Source: Candidatus Stahliibacteriota bacterium
GTDB lineage: Bacteria > Hydrothermota > Tepidihabitantia > B3-TA06
Direction of reading: 5' to 3'
Assembly: GCA_030592225.1 (NCBI GenBank)
Contig: JAUVJT010000007.1
Location: 1 to 25,320, forward strand
Length of the DNA: 25,320 nt
Positions 21,573 through 25,320 of the stretch are shown piece after piece. Below the pieces are notes generated by a model. That model made no database searches. It was not told the origin of the DNA and worked only from the letters and a program-made list of their open reading frames with translations. The translations under genes and the position numbers were made by a program. Every line of letters begins with the position of its first letter. The stretch's first letter is position 1.

Positions 21573-21631
21573 CCCCTTGGGATGTCTACTTTACTGCACA
21601 GCGTACCCCTTGAGATGCCAAGTTTATTGCA
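21573..21631. repeat. Two-copy degenerate tandem repeat, period 33 bp
   Basis: Copies begin at 21573 (CCCCTTGGGATGTC) and 21606 (CCCCTTGAGATGCC). Each continues with a TTTA-TGCA block, about 18 of 24 aligned positions identical. A second short direct repeat, CATAGGGTA, follows at 21635 and 21647. Confidence 0.4.
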
Positions 21632-21644
21632 TCTCATAGGGTAT
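21603..21644. repeat. Two-part stem-loop downstream of the cyclase operon
   Basis: Inner stem GAGATGC/GCATCTC (21612-21618 with 21629-21635, 10-nt loop) and outer stem GTACCC/GGGTAT (21603-21608 with 21639-21644), separated by a 3x3 internal loop. No T-run follows. It could protect the 3' end of the cyclase transcript. Confidence 0.4.
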
Positions 21645-22004
21645 CCCATAGGGTACAGAGGCACAGAGTCAACACCAAAGTACACAGAGATAAGATACGT
21701 ATTGTCATGCCTTACCGAGGTCAACTTCTTTGTCACCGAAGGGAGCCCTACCGTAGGAAGACGACTGTAAGGAGTTCAAATCTGTGGTTTGCTAGGACAA
21801 GCTCCCAGTAGATTTACGCCGCACGTCACGCTTTACGTCCTTACCTTGCGTCTACTGCCGAACGCTGACGGATGTCCCACCCTGTGCGCGTAGTTCAAGG
21901 AAGGTTGAATCACAACCCGATCCGTCTATCCCTCCCTTTCGCCTTAATCTTATGACACGGCTGCTCTTTGTGGCGGCAGTCGTCTAACCGAATACGTCAG
22001 CTAT

Positions 22005-22030
22005 GCCCGGGGAGTTATTTCTCCCTGGGC
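22005..22030 (-). terminator. Hairpin over the stop codon of the WD40 gene
   Basis: On the minus strand GCCCAGGGAG and CTCCCCGGGC pair (10 positions, one mismatch) around AAATAA, which contains the stop codon TAA. No T-run follows, so it may be a 3'-end stabiliser rather than a classical terminator. Confidence 0.4.
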
Positions 22031-22953
22031 GCCTTGGCTTCCAACTCGGCAATTATGGCTTTTACGTCCCACACCTTGAGTGTGTGGTCATCGCCTCCGG
22101 TATAGAGCTTGCCGGCGTCGTTCGATAGAACGCAGGCGCGTATGGCTCCGTCGTGCGCCTGGAATCTCCCCAGCTCAACGATGCCCAGTCTGAAAATTCC
22201 ACCGGCTTCGAGTCCCTTTTCCTTGGTGGTTTCAACGGCCTCGGTACGCTTGAGGAAAACAACCTGTCCAGCCTGGTCAACGGAGACGATGAAGCTATCC
22301 GGAACGAAGGCAAGATCGAGTATGTTATCCAGATCGTTTTGATACCAGCCAGTGGCGCTGATTTCTTCGGCTATCCATTTCCATGCCTTGACCAGTTTAT
22401 TGGTTCCACCGATGGCGAAGGAGACTCCGTCCTCGGAAAAGGCTATTGCCGTAAGATAGCCGTAAGTCTGTTTAGACTGGAAGGAAATGGTTTCTTCGAC
22501 ATCCGCTATGTAAAAAAGGCTGTCACGTCCTACGGTATAAAGCTCTGAGGTTCCCGGTCTGAACCCCAAATCGGTCACCACGCCGGTATGCCCGGCGAAT
22601 TTACCAAAACGCTCACGTTCAGCAACGTCCCATATCTCAATACCGCCGCCTCCGAAGCCGGCAGCCATGAAACGTCCGTCTGAGGAGAAGTCAACGCAGG
22701 TGACCGGGCCGTTAAACAGCACAATCGAATCAATCAGTTCGCCTGTTTGCACGTCGTTGACGGTCAGCACTTCGTCGGCGCACGCTATTGCAAGAAGACC
22801 ACCGTCAGGGGAAAAAGCCACGTCGTTGATTATGTGACGGTGCCGACGAATTTCCTTGATGGATTCACGTTCGGCAGGGTTCCATATCATAACCAGGCTG
22901 TCGGCAAACCCTATGGCAAGGTTGGCGCTGGAAGGATCGGCCGCTATGGTCAT
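22015..22953 (-). CDS. WD40 beta-propeller protein (uninterrupted part)
   Basis: Beta-propeller protein, 312 residues from the first ATG after an in-frame TGA. About seven WD-like blades can be seen (LAIGFADSLVMIWNP; INDVAFSPDGGLLAIACAD; CVDFSSDGRFMAAGFGGGGI; VVTDLGFRPG; LTAIAFSEDG; ILDLAFVPDSF; AGKLYTGGDDHTLKVWDVKA). The true start is probably upstream: the strand opening blade 1 (PGRVMTIAADPSS) is cut by this ATG, no good ribosome site precedes 22953, and the frame runs back to ATG 23085 with GGAGG and a lipoprotein-like leader, broken only by TGA at 23031-23029. If translated only from here it would be a cytoplasmic propeller missing part of blade 1. It follows LptF-LptG, 25 nt after the lptG stop counted from 23085. 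Partner unknown. Confidence 0.75.
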   Translation of the reverse strand: MTIAADPSSANLAIGFADSLVMIWNPAERESIKEIRRHRHIINDVAFSPDGGLLAIACADEVLTVNDVQTGELIDSIVLFNGPVTCVDFSSDGRFMAAGFGGGGIEIWDVAERERFGKFAGHTGVVTDLGFRPGTSELYTVGRDSLFYIADVEETISFQSKQTYGYLTAIAFSEDGVSFAIGGTNKLVKAWKWIAEEISATGWYQNDLDNILDLAFVPDSFIVSVDQAGQVVFLKRTEAVETTKEKGLEAGGIFRLGIVELGRFQAHDGAIRACVLSNDAGKLYTGGDDHTLKVWDVKAIIAELEAKAPREK

Positions 22954-23085
22954 TACCCGTCCGGGAAAGGTGTCGACCGATAGAGGAGCACCTTCATAGA
23001 TTACGTGCGGCTGCTTTTTGCCGCAGCCTCAAAGAAGACCTGCGAGGAGCAGGGTGCATGTGAGGCAGACAAGTAGCCTCTTCAT
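22954..23085 (-). pseudogene. Lipoprotein leader of the WD40 gene, interrupted by in-frame TGA
   Basis: GGAGG (23091-23095) is 5 nt before ATG 23085. The frame reads MKRLLVCLTCTLLLAGLL, then TGA (23031-23029), then GCGKKQPHVIYEGAPL, continuing without break into the WD40 protein. The stop lies at codon 19, exactly where a lipobox L-x-G-C has its variable residue; TCA (Ser) by one base change would give LSGC. Either a recent nonsense mutation, a sequence error, or readthrough. Confidence 0.75.
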
Positions 23086-23110
23086 ATGAACCTCCAACTT
23101 GAATTAACGT

Positions 23111-24190
23111 TTAGCGTTTGACTTTTAGCAATAATACCACTGAAAAGCCGGAAAACAAGATGTCCGGGAGCCATGCCGAAAGCCACGGCGGGAAGGCGCC
23201 TGCGTAGCCGAAAGCGCGCGACGCCTGTATGGCTCCCCAGTACAGGAAACTCAGCAAAAGCCCCAGGCCGATACCCAGGGTCAGGTTGCCCTTTTGGAGC
23301 AGGGTCGCCGTGGAAAGTGAAATGACCGTTACGATGATGATTATCAGCGGCGAGGAGAAACGAAAGTGATACTCCACAAGCTCCACCGCAACGTTGGACC
23401 CCGCGGCCCTCATGCGTTGTATGTAATTTCGTATCTGGCCTGCCGTCATTTCGTCGGTTCCCTTGCTGCGAACCCCGAGTTCTTCAGGGGTTTCTGAGGC
23501 CTCGGGCAGCATCCTGCTGGTATAACTATTGTAAACAGGTTCTGCTCCACTGAAGTTATGAATCTCGACCTTCTCCCCTTTCCAGCCCTCTTCTGAATAT
23601 CTCGCACTTTCTATACGAACGGTGCGCTGGATTCTTCGCTGCTGGTCGAGTTCCCAAATTACCCAGTCCAGGGCAAGGCTGTCCTGGAGGCGGAGCTGGC
23701 GGATGTAGTATACGTTGCCGCCTTCTGCGAGATAGAAAATCCGGTTCTTCACGTTCTTGCGTTTTGATTTGCGGTTTTCGACGGCCTCGGATTTGTATTC
23801 CACGAACCGGGTTTTGAGACGAGGCGCTATGAATTCGCTTGCGGCAAACGCCAGTACAGCCATGACGGTTGATACCACTACAAAAACAGCGAATATTCGA
23901 TAAAGATCCACCCCGCAGGCAAGGATGGGAATCAACTCGTTGGAGCGAATCAGGCGGCCGATTACCAGGAATACCCCAAGTGCAAATCCCACAGGCAGCA
24001 GGAGTTCAACCGTCGCGGGAAGATCGTACACGTAGTACATGATCATTTCTATAACGGTGGCTTTGTAGCGCAAGAAGTAACCCATTCGTTCAATGAGATT
24101 TATCAGGTCATATATGACTACCACAGTTGCCAGCCCTAACAGGGAAAACAGTATGAATTCTATTGCAAGGAATTTGTCGAGACGCTTCAT
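23111..24190 (-). CDS. lptG: LptG-like permease of the LPS export ABC transporter
   Basis: Inner-membrane YjgP/YjgQ-family permease, 359 residues. I chose ATG 24190: it overlaps the lptF stop as ATGA and GGAGG (24199-24203) is 8 nt upstream; a GTG at 24205 is possible but less likely. TM helices lie at about 10-30, 58-78 and 98-118, then a periplasmic beta-jellyroll region (about 125-255), then three C-terminal helices. The family motif NELIPILACGVD (84-95) and the coupling segment VEYHFRFSSPLIIIIVTVISL are present. With LptF and LptB (not in the window) it extracts LPS from the inner membrane and passes it to the Lpt bridge. LptF and LptG are assigned by order and overall pattern, and could be swapped. 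Confidence 0.87.
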   Translation of the reverse strand: MKRLDKFLAIEFILFSLLGLATVVVIYDLINLIERMGYFLRYKATVIEMIMYYVYDLPATVELLLPVGFALGVFLVIGRLIRSNELIPILACGVDLYRIFAVFVVVSTVMAVLAFAASEFIAPRLKTRFVEYKSEAVENRKSKRKNVKNRIFYLAEGGNVYYIRQLRLQDSLALDWVIWELDQQRRIQRTVRIESARYSEEGWKGEKVEIHNFSGAEPVYNSYTSRMLPEASETPEELGVRSKGTDEMTAGQIRNYIQRMRAAGSNVAVELVEYHFRFSSPLIIIIVTVISLSTATLLQKGNLTLGIGLGLLLSFLYWGAIQASRAFGYAGAFPPWLSAWLPDILFSGFSVVLLLKVKR

Positions 24191-25320
24191 CGCCGCAGCC
24201 TCCACAGGAAAAGGGAGCTTTCAAAAAACACCTCTCCGAAGATTTCAATAGTGAAGGGAAGGAAAATGAAGTTAGGCAGCCACATGGCCAGCCAGGCTAC
24301 CACCTTGCCGCTTTTGGCAAGATTCTCCCCGCCGATGAGAAGAATGTAGTAAAACGCGAAGAAAACAAGGCTGAGGACAATCGCAAGCCCGATTCCTCCA
24401 CGGCGCATCTTGCCTCCCAGGGCAGAACCAAAGCACAGGAATATCAAACCGGCTACCGCGAATGCAATAGATTTGTGTATTTCCGCATTCATACGGTTTA
24501 TTCTGCGCTCCAGGCTTTCTATGCGGCGATCCAACTCCTTGCGTCTAACCTCGTTCTTTTCTGCTTGCGCGAGTTCGGCTTTGTGTTCTTGCAGGGTCTC
24601 CTTAAGTTCTGCGATACCTTTCATCAACATGGGCAGGGTTTTTTCTCGTTCCGAGCGGTTGCTGCGCTCCTTTCTTACCAGTTCGGTATTGATCTCAAGG
24701 TTTATCACCTGGGTATCCGATTGGATGCGGCGGTAATTATCTCCAACCTGTTCGTGTATCTCGCTGCCGTACAGGGTCATAACCATATAGCGTTCATCCG
24801 CAGTGACTTCCAGTTGTCCCCGGGGAGCGGTAATCATGGTAGGTACGGTTTGTTTCTTTACGTAAACCATAACGTCGTATATCTTGGAATGGCGCTCATC
24901 CTTTCGTCCGATATAGATGGTATACCCCGGGAAGTCCTCGTTGAACAAACCTTCCTCCAGACGCGCCGTGGGTTTTTTGCTGGAAACGTCGGCGAGCATG
25001 TTCCTTACCCGATGATTGGCCTCGGGCAGCACGTAAAGGTTGAAATATATCATTAGTCCGGCAAGCATCGCGGTAAAAGCAAGCATGGGTACGAATACCG
25101 AGAATAGACGCACTCCGGCTGATCTCAAGGCCAGAATCTCATTATCCTGAGCCAGTCGCCCAAATACCATCATCGCCCCGGCCAGGGACGCGAGCGGAAC
25201 CGACATGGCCATGACGAAAGGCAGGGTGTAGGCCAGTATCTCGAGGACGTGCGGGATTTCTAAGCCCTTGCGAATTATGAGATCCACCAGAAGAAAGAGT
25301 CGGTCCATGAGGAATACTCC
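24187..25320 (-). CDS. lptF: LptF-like permease, 5' end beyond the window
   Basis: YjgP/YjgQ-family permease; the gene runs off the right edge. An internal ATG at 25308 opens 373 residues, but the frame stays open to 25320 (GVFL before Met) and the family's first TM helix begins further upstream, so the true start is outside. Visible parts, numbered from that Met: TM2 region (about 28-50), motif DNEILALRSAGVR (55-67), TM3 (about 70-92), periplasmic jellyroll (about 95-215), a long charged coiled coil (about 221-275; LKETLQEHKAELAQAE), coupling segment EIHKSIAFAVAGLIF and the final helices. The coiled coil is longer than in E. coli LptF. It ends LWRLRR, with the stop inside the lptG start. Partner of LptG and LptB in LPS extraction. 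Confidence 0.85.
   Translation of the reverse strand, partial: GVFLMDRLFLLVDLIIRKGLEIPHVLEILAYTLPFVMAMSVPLASLAGAMMVFGRLAQDNEILALRSAGVRLFSVFVPMLAFTAMLAGLMIYFNLYVLPEANHRVRNMLADVSSKKPTARLEEGLFNEDFPGYTIYIGRKDERHSKIYDVMVYVKKQTVPTMITAPRGQLEVTADERYMVMTLYGSEIHEQVGDNYRRIQSDTQVINLEINTELVRKERSNRSEREKTLPMLMKGIAELKETLQEHKAELAQAEKNEVRRKELDRRIESLERRINRMNAEIHKSIAFAVAGLIFLCFGSALGGKMRRGGIGLAIVLSLVFFAFYYILLIGGENLAKSGKVVAWLAMWLPNFIFLPFTIEIFGEVFFESSLFLWRLRR

Larger units (their letters stand above)
21545..22014. other. Convergent intergenic region without a recognisable gene
   Basis: 470 bp between the ends of two convergent operons. I find no convincing gene. It contains a degenerate tandem repeat (21573-21631), a two-part hairpin (21603-21644), a short CAGAG-rich stretch (about 21656-21690) and several weak inverted repeats (GTAAGGA at 21769-21775 with TCCTTAC at 21838-21844). 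Open frames that cross it are short and resemble nothing known. It may hold an unrecognised RNA or decayed sequence. Confidence 0.5.

Noticed and set aside
21894..21917. Mutually exclusive 5-bp hairpins (TTCAA/TTGAA and GGTTG/CAACC), attenuator-like
   Set aside because: Stems are too short, there is no T-run, and no downstream gene on the same strand would be controlled.
21979..21990. RYYYAAC motif (GTCTAAC) resembling half of an integron attC site
   Set aside because: No matching GTTRRRY at the right distance and no integron integrase; the Xer-type recombinase lacks the integron-integrase insertion.
23029..23031. Selenocysteine or genome-wide UGA recoding at the lipobox
   Set aside because: TGA ends several normal genes in this window, selenocysteine has no place in a lipobox, and no SECIS-like element was evident; not fully excluded.

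Overview
The window most resembles a member of the FCB superphylum, probably one of its uncultured candidate phyla (WOR-3/Stahlbacteria, TA06 or KSB1-like). The reasons are a Gram-negative envelope with outer-membrane barrels ending in Phe, lipoproteins and LptF/LptG; a large secreted protein with a type IX-like C-terminal domain beside a PorV-like protein; and many Ig/Fn3 surface proteins. This placement is inference; no 16S or other firm marker is present. GC is roughly 50-55% by eye. TGA is used as an ordinary stop by several genes.

Layout. (1) 54-8036 (+): a three-gene surface operon with a TonB-dependent-receptor-like barrel carrying a carboxypeptidase-regulatory domain, a 1223-residue secreted protein, and a PorV/UPF0164-like outer-membrane protein. 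It is closed by strong hairpins. (2) 8281-12693 (+): a tightly coupled tripartite efflux operon (TolC-like, MacA/HlyD-like, MacB-type ATPase, MacB-type permease). (3) 12886-13875 (-): a cytoplasmic coiled-coil, Pro/Gln-rich protein of unknown function. It is divergent from 13997-14611 (+), a small lower-GC orphan that I tentatively compare with bacterial gasdermin pore-forming domains. (4) 14669-17433 (+): a beta-CASP metallo-beta-lactamase RNA nuclease, an overlapping XerC/D-type recombinase, and a minimal zinc metallopeptidase. (5) 17558-17639 (-): tRNA-Leu(GAG) with promoter and terminator. (6) 17788-18948 (+): an Ig/Fn3 probable lipoprotein; 19041-19514 (-): a small outer-membrane barrel. 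(7) 19635-21544 (+): a membrane class III adenylate cyclase coupled to a small exported protein. (8) 21545-22014: 470 bp of unexplained convergent intergenic DNA. (9) 25320-22015 (-): LptF (5' end outside the window), LptG, and a WD40 protein whose lipoprotein leader is interrupted by one in-frame TGA.

The most interesting items are: the in-frame UGA placed inside an otherwise good lipobox; a phage baseplate-J-like module nested in the secreted type IX-like protein; the gasdermin-like orphan behind a perfect consensus promoter with a palindrome over its -10; and a recurrent promoter layout with an exact 16-bp spacer, in several cases placing the start codon 5-6 nt after the -10 (predicted leaderless mRNAs).
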